Assembly (NCBI GenBank): GCA_037903475.1
Contig: JBAJFG010000013.1
Coordinates: forward strand, 496,001-560,000
DNA length: 64,000 nt
Reading direction: 5' to 3'
Origin: Ancylostoma caninum
Lineage: Eukaryota; Nematoda; Chromadorea; Rhabditida; Ancylostomatidae
Positions 37,056 to 51,001 of the stretch are shown here, in pieces. Below the pieces are notes generated by a model. It was given only the letters and a program-made list of their open reading frames with translations, made no database searches and was not told the origin of the DNA. Position numbers and translations under genes: made by a program. Numbering within the stretch: the first letter of the stretch is position 1; every line of letters starts with the position of its first letter.

Positions 37056-38989
37056 CTTTGAGATGCTAACAGGTTTTGGACTAGCTCAACACCCTTATCC
37101 CAATGATATACCTGAAGTGCTCAAAATTCGCAAGTAACCTTTTCTACTGGAGTCCAACGGATTGTGATTCGTACCAATAGTCGGTGTTTAACACATGACG
37201 ACAATCGACGTCCCGGAGAGATGTGACATGTGGGACCAAAGCGAAATTCTTGTTCATTTTTTCCACTGCAGCAATCATAGATTTTTTGTTAATAAATAAA
37301 TAATGAAAGCAGTAATGGTGATATTATTAAGTATAACTATGCATTATTATCATTTATTAATTTTCTGGTCGTTACTGTCAACAATTAATCAAGAAATGAC
37401 AACAACTACAATCAATCAATACCTAGAAGTACCAATAACATTAGTAGTTTTTCAATAAATTCTATGATTGTAAGATTTATTAAAAATGTGGAATTGTATT
37501 ACAATTTGACCTGAATTTTAAAAACATATATAAAATTAATTTATTACTGGTACTTTTTTATGTATTTTTGTTGATTTTTTATTTTACGTGGTGCAGTATG
37601 CCTACCGTAATCCGCAAATTTGGTTACACAATACAGAGTGGTGGTCATATTCGGATTGGGCAGCTGAAATAGCCCCACCATACAAATTTTCAGGAGATTC
37701 CGATCTCGGAATCCCCATTTTTGGGATCCATCGGTTTGTCCCTTGGTCCATGGTGGCCGCCAAGGTGGGACGCACCCGTGGGTCCCATTGTCGTCAACGT
37801 GTTGATGGGTAGAGCGAGCGCGTGTTACATGTCAAAAACAACACAGTACCTACAATTCATTCCAATTCTCACAGTAAACTAATTTCAAAGTTCTCGGCCG
37901 ATTCTGGGAATATTCCTTCAAAACACAAGGCTTCCGATAGTTTCAAAACATTTCATGGGTATCATAGCTCTCAGAAGCTGATGAAGACTGTACAGGGTAA
38001 CTATGGCGACTATGGTTACAGAAGCAAACACTCATTTAAACATATTTTAACTTCATCTGAAAATGGGACATGGTGCCCTCACTCTTTATTCAACAATAAA
38101 CAAAAACAAATATTGAGTCCGAAAATATCATCCATCTCCATCAGCGGTAAGCTGTTTGACAATTGCTTTGGCGGTGGCACGCCACCGACATCGTTAAACT
38201 CAGTCTTAGCGAAATGAAGCTCCTTTCAACAGCCATGAGGAGGAATGAACGACCCACTGCCTCAAAAGCTGAGCAAGCCGAACGATCCAAGCGGTTGAAA
38301 TTACGGGTTTCTCAGGTGTCACACCTTGCTTTTTCAACTTTTTATGGGTGGGAATCACTGCGTAAACCGATTTCTTGGAAGTTGTCAGCAACTTGGAAAT
38401 GCAGCATACCGAAACCCCACCGCTGCAAAAGCAGACATAGTTTCGCCATGGCAGTAGGTATGGATCAGTAGGGACTTCCCATATTATATGTAATAAATAA
38501 AAGTGATGAGCAAAAGCTAACCAATAAATAAAAATGATTTTGTGGAGAATGCTGCAAATTAGAGAAAGGCGGAAGCTTGAATGGTGTCACCATAAATATA
38601 GGCCGTTATAACTATAACTAAAGGCCGTATACGTTCCTCTCCGTAGACAAATAATGTGTTAGGAGTGTATGTTAGTGGACGGAAGAGATTATCAGCACAG
38701 TTCTCGTAAATGATCGGGGAGTACCATCTAATGTCACATGTTTTCATGGAACAAGTACTTTCAAGTACTTGCGAAAAGAAATTGTCCTGGTAGTGAAATG
38801 TTGGTAGCTGCAATAGTGAACATTATGCGATGAAAAAACTGTAGAGAACGCTTGCCAGATTGGGTCTTCCAGTTGCGTTCTTAGGGTGTGATTATCTCGA
38901 AGGACCCGGTACCTTCATCCAACCACTACACCCCATGCATGTTGAACTGCAACCACCTGGAGAAATTTCTGCTTAGTTCCACTTCCCTT

Positions 38990-39215
38990 TCTGAATAGAC
39001 TTTGCACTAGCTAGTCAACTTTCTCATCGTAAGCTTGGAATTGAATGAAACTAAGGTTACAGTCACCTGAGCCAACAATCCTGATGCTAATTGAATAGTA
39101 GTATGAGTTCTCTATTTCTAACTTGATGTTATGGTTCTTTGTTCGTTCTTTCTTGTCTATATGCTTGTAGGATATTACGGCACACCCGTTAGGGTGTAAC
39201 AAATAAATAAATAAG
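38990..39215 (+). mobile_element. Probable 3' end of a LINE-type retroelement
   Basis: A small hairpin, ACACCC-GTTA-GGGTGT at 39182-39197, is followed at once by an AAATAAATAAATAA tail. A terminal hairpin plus a short microsatellite tail is a common 3' signature of CR1/L2/RTE-like retrotransposons. No coding part is visible, so this would be a strongly 5'-truncated copy with an uncertain left boundary. Confidence 0.35.
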
Positions 39216-42200
39216 ATTTCAAACCCAGAGAGTCTCATTAGATAATAACTGCTTGGATCGTATCTTATCGGCTGCTCGGCTCCTTCCGTAGAAGTGCCTG
39301 AGAATGAGCCTTGCTTCTTCTACAAGTCATCACTTTATCGCATTTTCATCTGTTCGTTTTCACTACCAAATCAGAACAACGTGAATACGCAGAAAAACAA
39401 CAATGAATACCGTTCGGCAGATCGTTATCGAGCACATTTTCGCTAGCGCTGCATTCGAATCGAATTCATTTCCCCTCTTCCCTCCACTAATCAAATGAAC
39501 ACCTCGCCGCCGGCGAGCTGCTGCAACAACCGACGACGGCAGCCTTGGAACGTCGAACACATCGATAATATCAAAATGCATAGAAGTGCAAGGCCAACGC
39601 AGACCAAAACCGCTTTTGTTTTTGCTGATACTGCGAAGCACCTTGAATAATGCAAGTGGACAGGCAGCGCAATCCATCAGGAAGTGGAGGGAGCTGTTGT
39701 GGAATTTTAAAAGGAGCAGATTAATTTCGAATTGCTCGATGAACTAAGAGCAGGACCAAAATTGAGAAGGAACTTAAAGAATTGGAAAAAATTACATTGG
39801 ACCGTAATGGAGTCACATGTGAGCGGCCTCGAGAAAATAAGGGTATCGAAAAAATATCGGCCTCAACCTGTTCCACCCCTTTCTTTCTCAAAATTATAAG
39901 TGCTGCCGTGTAGTCTGAAGTCTTCAGAGTCTGCCACGCCAAATTTCATAGTTTCAGCCTGACTCGTTCAGAAATAATGGCACTTTTTTTTCTAGCCTAA
40001 CCATGGTGGGTTTCACATGCTTTCCGACAGCGCACCCGTCCACAGATCAAAAGTTGCGGTTGCCGATACGCCAGAACTCGGATTCGAATCATTGAATCCC
40101 ACATCCTATAGTCCGCGCCTAGCACCCAGCAACTATTACCTACCTGGACATGAGGAGCAGCCATCTTGAGCTAGGAGATTCAGGGCTGAAAATGAACTGA
40201 AGTCGGCTGCTGGAAGATGCTCTCCCTCATGTGATAAAGAGAGCTCTTTAAATGGGTTAAAAAATGAGATAAATGAGCTAAGATAGGTGTATTACTGGAC
40301 TATTTTTTTTATTTTTACTTATTATTTATTTTATTACTAGGCCGGGAACCTTTTGATACCCCCTACTAAAAAATTGAGTTGTTTCGATGAAAACTTCGTT
40401 ATAGCATAGGTAATCCTTCAAAGCAGGGGTAGATTATTTTATTGGTTCGTGCAAAATCGATGCCGGATTTTGAGTGTTGACTTTGATAGACCACAATTCG
40501 GCTCAGAAAGTCTTCTTATTCGACTTAGTGACCAAAATCGTCGCAATGGCTTCATCTTAAAGCTGTCTTATTGGCTTGATTTGGGGCTTTTGGGACCCAT
40601 AAAGGTGAAGCACTACGAAAGCACGTTTTTCGACTCAAGAAAAATTATCTAGAAAACGATGATACAACACCACCAGGATGAGTCACCCCCTTGAAGAAGT
40701 CGCAGTGCTATGAGGCAAAATAACGGCCTACCCAAATTCTGACCTCGGCGCAGTTTTTGAATTTTTTTTGTGCCAGGAAAGGTTTTTTTTTTACGAAAGC
40801 AAGTGATAGCCCAATAGAGCCAAGTCTGGTCTGAACAGGCGCACAAACTGTGAACTTTTCAAAAATGGAAGATCGGACTAGATCTACCATAGCAGTTTTT
40901 CCACGGTATTAGCATGATGAATCGTTTCCACGTTTCTAGTGATGAGTTGATCACTCTCCACATAGCAACCAAGGGTAATTGTAATTTGGTCAGCAAAGGA
41001 ATAGCCATGTGAACATTGAATCGAATCCAATGGCTCGATGGCTGAAAATAAGTGGAACATCACTAAGCCCACAAGGCCACAACTGGCTGTATTTAATCAC
41101 AGTCCTGATAAAAACCATGGAGTTAGTCTGCCAAAATAGCAGCACCCATGTAAATCCATCTATCTGAGGCGTTTGAGCACTGACTTTAACGTTCATAGTG
41201 AGTCTGGCGAAGCGATCACTCTGGTCTACAGGAAGGCCGGAATACCATACATGTGATCGCGCCGAAGGCGGCTGTGATCTACATTTGACCACCTCTGTCT
41301 TGCCGGCCATAGCAGCATTAGCCTCCAGTTGGCCTTAATTTTGCTGGGAGAACATATAGCGGTCATTTCTGCCTCAATTGTTTTTTTTGCTGTATTTATT
41401 TGTTTTCATTTTTACTGCATGACCGCCGTATTTAAAGCCTCTATTGCGCTTCACACTTACTCTAGTTCATGCTAGTTCATGAACACTGATATCTCCTCTT
41501 CTTCGTTGAGGTTCACCAGGTCAGCTACAGGTCCAGCTTTCATCCTTACTGAGTTGATCGTCGGCTTATATTCTTATAATCTCATCCTGACCGCTCATAG
41601 GATTTGCAGTGCTCAGTGTTAACATTCGAATTAATGGATACTTTTTCGTGCTGTGCTCTCATCTCATAAATGGTTTTCTTAGAGGTCATTTCATCGACAT
41701 ATTGCTTTTGTTTTTTACTCATTGTTCTGGTACATGGTATTAGGTGGTCAGCCAATAATGGATGACTTATGGAAAATCCACTGTCGCGATTCGATGGCTT
41801 AATGAGCCATCAACATGTCACCATGAAACCATGTGTCCCTCGTGTAAAATGTCCAATGACGTATCAAGCAACACCTGCTAGGGATCTGATTATCAATAGA
41901 GGGTGATCTAGTCGCGCTTGAATTGTTTCACATGACGTTTAGTAACATGGGATGAAGTAATGACACAGCCGGCTTAAAATAGAATTCGCATTGCCGCTTC
42001 GTCAGGTCAACACACGTGGAACAAAGTAGAAGAGGGAGGTGCGCAATCTTTACCAATATTTCAGGTCACAGTTCTGAAATAGGCACTGCCTATTCCAGGA
42101 CTTCTCATAATAGAGCCGTTAAATGTCCATCACTTAGAAGATATATCGTCACACCGTGATTCAACACCATCATTTTCCAACTACCACATTTGCTTGCAAA

Positions 42201-45200
42201 GATGGCCTGCCTAATTCCGTGAATAAAGAAAATCTGGAAAGAAAAATGAAAGAATTTCATAGAATTGTTTATCAATAAGTTAGTTCCAGGCTACTAATAA
42301 CTGAGGATCGTAATCGGGTGCTCAGAATGCTTCAATCGGAATAGAAAGCGCTTGTAAGGAACGAAAGCAGATACAACTCAAGGTGAATGACTACTACTGG
42401 AACTTAACAAAGTGAACGTTTAAGGTAACAGAGCAAGCACCAGAGATTAATAATGACGCGGTGTTTTCCCAGTAAAACATTCGACGAGAATGAAAAGCTT
42501 ATCTTCACGAAAACCCTGTTCACATTTCTCAAAAAATTAGTAGCTTGAAGTATTTTAAAAGTTGTCACAAACGAAGAGGTGAGAACGAAGGCACGTTAAG
42601 CAGAAGGTATGGAATCGATGACCGGATAGATAAGGTAAGGAAAGTCATAAGCGAATAAGTAAATAAATACAAGATAGTTACTAAGAGACATGCCTGACTA
42701 GCCAAGTTTCGAATCTAAATACTCCTTTGTGAGTTCTTCTGAGTCACGGATCTCAAAATTCTGAAATTTACGACATTAAAAGTACCGAAGAAGACAACTA
42801 CCCACGATAGGAACTAACATGGTTGCCTTAGAACGGCTTAAAATGTTCATACGAGGAACTCTAGCAGAGCTTATAGGAAAGGAAGAGAAAAGGGAACAAA
42901 ACGTGGAGATAAGAACGTTTAGTTTCCGTTTCGCATTGTTATCGTGACATGCCGAACATACCTTAGTGAGCTCGCACTCCTGAACCAGGTTGTTTCGACT
43001 ACCTGCATACATCATTTGCAGTTCGGGCGAGCACCCTTGACAGGACTTATTTGTATGAATACTAACTTCAATTTGTTACTTCCTTTCCAATGAAGCAACC
43101 ACGCTACTAATGTAAATAAGCACTAACCGGGTGGACTGTAGAAAACCAGACACATTGGATATGACACCCTTCCATCAGCGTGACGTAGAGCATAGCTTAT
43201 CAGAAGAAATCGCGGTTGCTGATGTGGGAGCTCTTCCCGAACATCATCAATAGAACAGTCCTAGAACATTGATCGATTCAGTAACCTAGCACTAAAAGTC
43301 CTCTCAAGCCTACTGACCGTTAGAGTTACACTGGAACTAAAGGATAACGAAACGGTTAGAACAGAAGACACTTCAAGCCGCTAAAATCAACTTAATATGG
43401 ATAGTGCCAACTAAAAAGGAGGGATAGTAGAACAAATCGATGGGGTGTATATGTTAATCGTGAAATTACGTGAGCTTATCGAGCGGGTCTGCAACCTAAC
43501 TTACTAGAATAAAACGAATGAGCCGATCGATGAAAAAACGCAGCATTCACTCATCTGTGAACACCATATTTAAAGACAAGAAGGAAAATCATGTTTAACC
43601 TACACACTAGTCTGTTAAAACAATCTAATGCTCGAAATCCGTGATTCTTGATCTTCAACAGATTTTTTAATACTCGAAGGCTGAACACTCAAATTCACAA
43701 CTAAGCGACTTTGGAAAACTTAGTTATCCTACTATTAGAAGTTGGTGATTTCGCTGCTATTTAGCCAGGACGTTCTGGCACTCGGAGGTTCGCAAACATA
43801 TCGATGTTTAGATATTTAAAGGTATAACAACGAAATTTGTTTGCCTACCTCCATCGATTCGTCCAAAATCATCTGCTGAGTTTCGCGATCTACTTTTACT
43901 GAAAATAAGAAGTATTAATATTAAACCCACACAAAATAAGAAGAAAAACCTCTCTCCGAGGACAAACTTCTCTCCTATCCCACGTACTTGCGACCAATCT
44001 AACTTATCGAAAGTTCTTGCATTTTGACTAACGCATGAAGGGCGCGAAAACAGTAAAGACTGCACAGAAGCGCATACTGATCGTTGGTAGCACCAGCACA
44101 GTCCTCCACGATATCTTCCATTTACAGCTTTGCTTTCAGTTTCAAAAGACTCAGAAGCGATTTCAGATCTCCAGCCTTTCTATCCCAAATGCTGCACACT
44201 TTCCTTTTCTATCGCCCTCAGTAGTGCTCATTATACAAAGCTTCCTCAACTTACAGATGAGAACATTCATCGATGTACTCTTGGAGAACCTGAACGATCG
44301 CAGATTCTTCTTGAGATCTTCTGGAATTCCACAGATCATCAACGTTCCGCTCTGAACGGATTAAACATCATTGCATGCAATTAGCTTGCTGAGAGTAGAA
44401 ACATAGAAAATAAACACAGCGGAAACGAAAACCAACCATCACGTTAAGATAAATGGATCCGCAACCACCTGAACAACTTGTTTTAGAGCAATGGTAGAAT
44501 GGCCAAAACTCGTAGTGGGAAAACTCGTAACGAGAGCAGGAGTCAAAAGCAGAGACATCCAAGGAAAACTGAACCCAGCCCTCAATAAAATAGACCATGA
44601 AAAGGTGAACTTTATCGTCAAACGATAAAATAACAACAAATACACATGAGAAACCCGACATTCAACAACTAAGCAAGCAAAAAACAAAACAAACGCCTAT
44701 TCATAAAATGACTAGCATTGCAATGGAGGCTCCGAAAAGGTGTTTTGGTATCGCCATAAAAATGTGTAAAGGTAAAATTAACAAAAAAAACTAAAACGGA
44801 CGAAATTGAAAATCCGCAACAAATGTACTAAGTTTCCATTCAGTAATGTAAAAGCAGAGCAAAATAAAAATTCACCAGTGAGCATAGGGATTTTGAGACG
44901 TGATTTGGCAGAATGAATGCAAATTTTCCAGATGAATCTGGGTGATTTTCGGATAATGTACTTGATAAAATGATTAAATAAGTAATATGACTCTATCCAA
45001 GAATACAGGTCTGCATGATTAGCGCTTCTAACTGGGATAGGAATAAAGGTATCACTTAATAATGGATCTGGGAATCTAATGCCCGCAGTTCTGAGAAAAT
45101 TATGACAAGTACTATTATTGCTAGGTCAAACAATGCGAAAAGAAGACTGTGAGGAATAGAAAGGACGTTACAGAGCACAGCAAAACCGGCAAACCGTCTC

Positions 45201-45757
45201 CAGCATTTTGCCAACGTCTGCAACATCATGGCTTCGGAAACTGCTTTAAAGGCCAAGTCCCTCTTGCTTTCGTGATGGAAATACAGCCATATCAGAAACT
45301 TGAGCAAAATGTTTTTGTGAACATGGCAATTTTCCAGAACCACAAAAAAACGTTCTGTAGAACAATGTGGCCTATCAAAAAGTTTTTCGAACAAACAGTG
45401 CAAGAGCTGCACTCTGGTGACCACAAACTGCCCTTTAGCCTTCGACAAACTGTGTTTCCAAGATTTTCACGTATGCCTCTATTTTCGCGAGAAACTATGG
45501 AAGTTTTTGAGATGGGACTTTTAATATAAGCAGAGCGAGATTACCTGAGCATGAGGACAACGTATATACCCCTGATGCAGGCAGGTTGATGAAGCATTGA
45601 AAAGATGTCTGACTCAATTTCTACAAAGACTACCCTTTTCGGATGAGTAATAGCAATGTCATAAGAATAAAAAAAATACAAATCTGAAATAAAACAAATA
45701 GCATTGAGCCCTAACTAAATTTCCTAAGGGAGCTCAAGAACCCGTTTCACTCCAATG

Positions 45758-45980
45758 TTACTGAATCACCAGCACATTGAAGTCGAACCTGCTGCAGCTG
45801 TTCCCATTTGTGATGGGTGTGGCCATGGTCGGCTGTGTCGCTACAGGTGACATTAGGTAAGTATAGCCCATCATGCCCATTCCATCTCCGAAGTGCACGC
45901 TTCCACCGTGCACAACTACTTCACCTCTTGCCGCTACCAGACAGTACTTTCTTGTCTCGGGTGGTCCGCCGTATTGCACG
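45758..45980 (-). CDS. FBXO42-like last exon
   Basis: Encodes residues 517-590 and the TAA stop at 45758-45760. TRKYCLVAARGEVVVHGGSV is a clear final kelch-like strand with GG, followed by a Met/Gly/Thr-rich loop and the C-terminal FDFNVLVIQ. The acceptor TCACAAAG is weaker than its neighbours, but the phase joins exactly. No convincing AATAAA is seen just downstream on this strand. Confidence 0.82.
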
Positions 45981-48900
45981 CTTTGTGATATCCACCTATA
46001 AACTCTTTTATTATTTCGGAGACTATAGAACCAAGAAAAACCACTCCATTTGAATCATGGAACCCTTGAGGAACATAAATAATGAGTTGCACAGAGTAAT
46101 ACAGTGCTGGCCCACCACTCCTGTATAGTGTATAGTCACAGTATAATGCATGTCTCGTGACGTTGTACTTGTTTTTCAGGATGAAAAATAAATACATAAT
46201 GAGAAAAGGTGAAAAAAGCAAACTATTAATATCGGCAAAGCCAGACAACTACACCACCCATTTGGTCTGTCACATCGCATAGGTGGTGGGATGCGGCATA
46301 ACAGAAGGTCGGTATTATATGATGCAAGCAAGAGTAATTGATCGACACCGTAATTGTTTAGAAGGCTTATAATGAATAATTCCGATGATTTATCATCCTC
46401 ATTCCATAATCCCTGAATATTTAGTTTAATAGGTAAACGAATTAATTAGAGGTGGGAAACGTTAACGATCGAGAGCGCAAAACAAGCAAGTAGCTGCCAT
46501 GAAGGGCTACTGTATTCCACGAGACCGCAAGCGGAGCATCTCCATAGCTACCAAAAGGCATAGGCAAAAAGGAAAACTGAAAGCTCAGTCAAGATATCGT
46601 CTAAATATCGTCGAATCGAACATTACTGGCAAGATCAACTAATTACTGCCGGAAGCACCAGCGACTTCATAAATCTGGAGGAAAAAAGTTGGGAAAAGAA
46701 CTAGGGAGAAAATGAAAAAAAAAAAGGAAATTTGTCAATCTTGTTCAATACTTCATTTTGTTTCACGTCAGGCAAAATTTGTCGACTGGATAAACACTCA
46801 CTCTATCCTATTCAGATCACGCATTGGATCAATATCCTCTCCAATTGGAATGTCAGCAGTAAATGCTACCATCCTTCGGAAACTGCTGTTCCTCGATGGT
46901 AAGTTTGGGCTAAGTAGAACATCCGGTCGTGTTGAATAGTATTTCATGTCTGAAATACAAAGATACAAGTTCTCTTGAACAGTATTAAGAAGAGCTTTGT
47001 TGGGAAAACGAAAACGGTTGCGTAAAAGACAGCAAACTACTCACGAAGTTGTGCTATCATCGTTCTCAGTCGTAGTTTTAACTCAGCGACGTCAACCTCA
47101 TCCAGTGGTGTAGATCTCTGAGATTCTGCTTGCGGATTTAAGGTAACCGCGACCGTTACTAGATCCATAGTGCGTGGTTTAGTGGCAAACCTTGCTCTGA
47201 AAAGTGAGAATGCCTTTCGGTAACATTTCTCAGGTGCAGCTACAAAACAGTCCTGCAGAATACTTACTCCTTGCAGTTCTGCGCCTCAAGCGTAGAAAGA
47301 TAGCAGTGACCCAATGTACATTTAATACCATCGTTCTCGATTATCTCAGATAACTGAAAAAAAAGTTCAGTAGAGATGATAAGGCGGAGGTGGCGTATGT
47401 AGCACTCCCATGTACTCACCTTAGCACTGCGCTCAGCTTCTCCCTCATCATTTTCTCTGCAATATCGTCGAACCTGCTCTCGCCTTGACATTTCCGCCTC
47501 GAGAATACAACGAACATGCCTGCAAAACATCGGTAAGAACGTAAACGAGTCATCAGAAAAATTCTCTGAATCGCTGCTCTAACGATAGTGACTACATGTA
47601 CAGAAGGATGCATTTTAACTCGTACCACCCATTTTTCCTGCATTATTACTATTAGGTATGTGAAAACGTTTCCGCCCATTTCTTGAATGGAGTCTCTACT
47701 GAAGAAAAAACAAAGCAGATACGTCAATTAAAGTGTTGGCCATCGTTGGCTATAACCTTTTCTCATCTTTCTGAAAAAAAAAAACGGACGCCGCGGTGGT
47801 AGAAAGCCTCGTCCACCGACCATTCCTCTACCCATTCTTCGACATCTTCAAAAGATTGGAAACGCTGCTCGGAAAGCCTGTGAGATATCAACCGAAATAA
47901 ACGGTAGTCTGACGGAGTACAGTCTGGTGAATAAGCCGCATGAGGTAGCACATCCCAGCAAAGTGCTTCAAGCGCTTCCTTGGTGGCTTTTGTGAGATGT
48001 GGCAAAAAGGCACTATTCCACATTGAGGACCCAAAATTTTCAAACTGATTTTTTTCCACCGAAACTTTATATAGGGGGGGGGGGGGTATTCGAGGTCCTG
48101 AACACGAATATCATATCCATTTTGTACCGTAACCCTGTTTTTAAAGGGTTACGGTATGATTACACGGGCAAAAATTGCTTATTTGGCACAAATTCGACAT
48201 GATTATCACTGTAAACCACAACGATGTTGATGTAAATCAAAATAAATGTGTACTAAATATTAGTGACACATCACAAACCAATAAAACTAAGCAGCGTTCA
48301 AAAAGCATTTGCAAGGATAACTAACTATTATAACTACTTACCGCTAAAGGGTGGAAACTCTTTCACATACCTAATAAAAAAAAATCAAGTAAAGAGATAC
48401 AAACCAACAAGATGATTTACCTATTCTCAAAAGTCTTAAGGTCAAAAACATCCATAGGATCATTAGAAAGATGACAAAGCCTACACTTGAAGTACAACGG
48501 GAGCACTAGAACTAGCATAACCAGTGTAGGCTTTGTAGTTCAAATAATCTGTTAACAGAAAGTAATAGGAAACAGATGCCATAAAACACTCACTTGATGA
48601 AGTTTGTACTGCGTTTTTGCACACTATCGTAAGTGATGTTGCATCGAGAATCCTAAAGAGAGCAAAGAATTAAGCGGCCCCACATAAAAGTGCAACTCAA
48701 CAGCTTTGACATTGGAATTCTTCTAATTCTGCAGCATAATCACCACATTCTTTCTCTTACAAATGCTCACTCATGCATGAGTCACAGAGGTAGTCATTCT
48801 TAAAAGCATTCAGTCTCACTCGCAAAACTAGATGCTAATACAAACGCAAACAGAAGCGACAAAACTCGTGACTCAAATGGAAGAAACGAAAAATGTAGCA

Positions 48901-50954
48901 AAAAAGGTGCACGACAACGAATAATGACTTTAAGGAACCACCGAAACAACCTTGCTGCCCTTCTGCGGCATTCCCAGAGAAATCAATCGAATTAGACGGT
49001 CGCAGCGCATTACTGCTATTCCACCAAAGTTCCTATTTGAGGGCGGAGGAGACAAACCGACCGGTGGCCACCATCGACCGATACCCTAGGCGTTCAATTC
49101 ACAAAATGGAACTTCAACCAATGCAAGTAGTAGGACATCAAAGTAGTATTCCTTTGAAGAGCTGATTAAACTTACAGGTATCAACTTGTACTGCCACTCT
49201 ACTCCTTCAGGGTCCTTTGGATCGAATATGAACAATATGGAGGTGTTTTCTGGGCTAAATCATAAGGAGTGAGAAATGTAGAAAGTCATTACGAGATAGG
49301 TTTAAAAAAAAACTCTACAGAAGAGAAACAAACATTACAACAACAGCATTTCTGTACTGTTTCGAGTACTCTCGTTAGTTCCCTCTGCTTGTAAATATTT
49401 GTGAATTCACAAGAAAATCAAATACAAAATACGTTACGTAAGTACGCCTCAATGAAATCACACACAGCCAGTGGCGGAGGCAGGGGGGGGGGGAGGCGCC
49501 AAATTGTCAAAATTACTTTACAATACAAATAAAAAAGCTTGCATTCGTTTATTTTTAATTGTTCATTCTTATTATCATTTCTAATATAATTTTTATTTAT
49601 TATTATAATTAGTATTTCTATTAATTTTATTTTCCATCTGGGTCCCCAAAGCGGCTGAGACCCCATTTTTTCCCACGCCCCCCCCCCCCTCCCCTCCCGC
49701 CCACTTCCTGCGCCGGCCACTGCACACAGCCCATCAAACTGGCCACTGCTTGATTCGAAAATCTTGCAGTTATCGCTCCAATGAACTCACAGGTCATCCC
49801 GCATATTTTCACCCGTCGCGAGGAGACATCCTTCCCGAAGCACCACAAGTGATGAGGAGCCAACCATGAAACTGAGAAAAAACACGTAATTACTAAGAAT
49901 ACACATAGAAAGCCATTTGTAATAAAATTATGAAGGATTACAAAGAGAACGACCAACCTTGGTATATGCGACGTCGCCAAATAATGAAGAACCCTGTAAG
50001 AACTCTGTGTGAAACTTGGCAAGATGGGTAACTGTCTTTGATTAATCTCTAGGAGTAACAGGAAGGTTTTGAATGTCATATACTAATATGAGCTTTCTTT
50101 ATAACGGAAACTTCAGAAAAGTTTGACTTTAAGTGCATGGTTAGGTTCGCGAAGAAAATATCTGAAAAACCCACGTAGGAAATCCCGGTAGCGGTGCATT
50201 GAACCAGCGTTTTGTCACCATATCCAGCACCGAGACACGGTAACTGACTTCACAAGTTGAGACTACACCACCGTGCACGATGAACAGGTCACCATGCATG
50301 CAAGAGGCGTGACCAGCAAGATTTGGGCCATCGTTGGTCGTAACCAACTAAAACATCACAGGACTGGTAACTGACAAATCAACGGAATTTAAAGAAACAA
50401 AACCAGTTAGCTTCCAAATAGTTACGTGAGAAACAATTCTTGTCTATGTACAAACAAACAATGAATCACATATTCCATATATAAAATTCCACTTCTGAAT
50501 AACTTCCAGGTTGGCTAGTCAGAATTTTCATTTTCAAGAATAATTCTGTCACAACTCTAGTGTTTTCCAACCGCAATTTCGTCTCTGAATGAATCTAATG
50601 CGGACTAGTAACGATAAAGATGATATTTTGCTTACGGAACCAACGTTGACGAAAAATTAATGCAAAGTTGCACTCCCTTTTACAGTCAATATGGAAAGAC
50701 GACAACGTTGAAAATCGCTAGAGCTATGCGGACTAATCTGTTAAGCAAACAGCTGATAATATTAAACCTTGACGTTGATGGTGCTTGCTGTGAAAAAAAC
50801 AACACTACAACATTCCTGAGAATATGAGCTCAAAAGCCAAAGAAATCAGAAGGAGAAACCAAAGTCAGACTACATGAGTTAGAATTTCACATGAATCAAG
50901 TAAAGTTAGACAGCAGCTACGGAATAAGGAATGAAATAAAGAAATAAAGTGGAC

Positions 50955-51001
<47 letters not shown>

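Larger units (their letters stand above)
32725..45757. other. 13-kb gene-poor block
   Basis: I find no supported gene here. It contains a non-LTR reverse-transcriptase ruin (36167-37055), a probable retroelement 3' tail (38990-39215), a hammerhead-core-like motif (33775-33801), AT-rich zones near 34680-34870 and 37280-37580, and several unassigned frames. Examples are 131 codons at 37822-38217 (+), 104 codons at 39363-39677 (-), 106 codons at 40990-41310 (-), and opposing 126- and 130-codon frames at 45056-45529. None shows a known domain or a coherent splice pattern. Small or lineage-specific genes could be missed. Confidence 0.4.

Noticed and set aside
45056..45529. Opposing 126- and 130-codon frames
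   Set aside because: Longest frames in the area but overlapping on opposite strands, without known domains or convincing exon borders. Kept only as a note in the gene-poor block.
49418..50079. Continuous 150-codon minus-strand frame across FBXO42-like exon 7
   Set aside because: The frame overlaps the exon but is shifted. The phase-consistent frame gives kelch-like sequence with a GTGAGT donor, and the long frame also runs through the hAT MITE.
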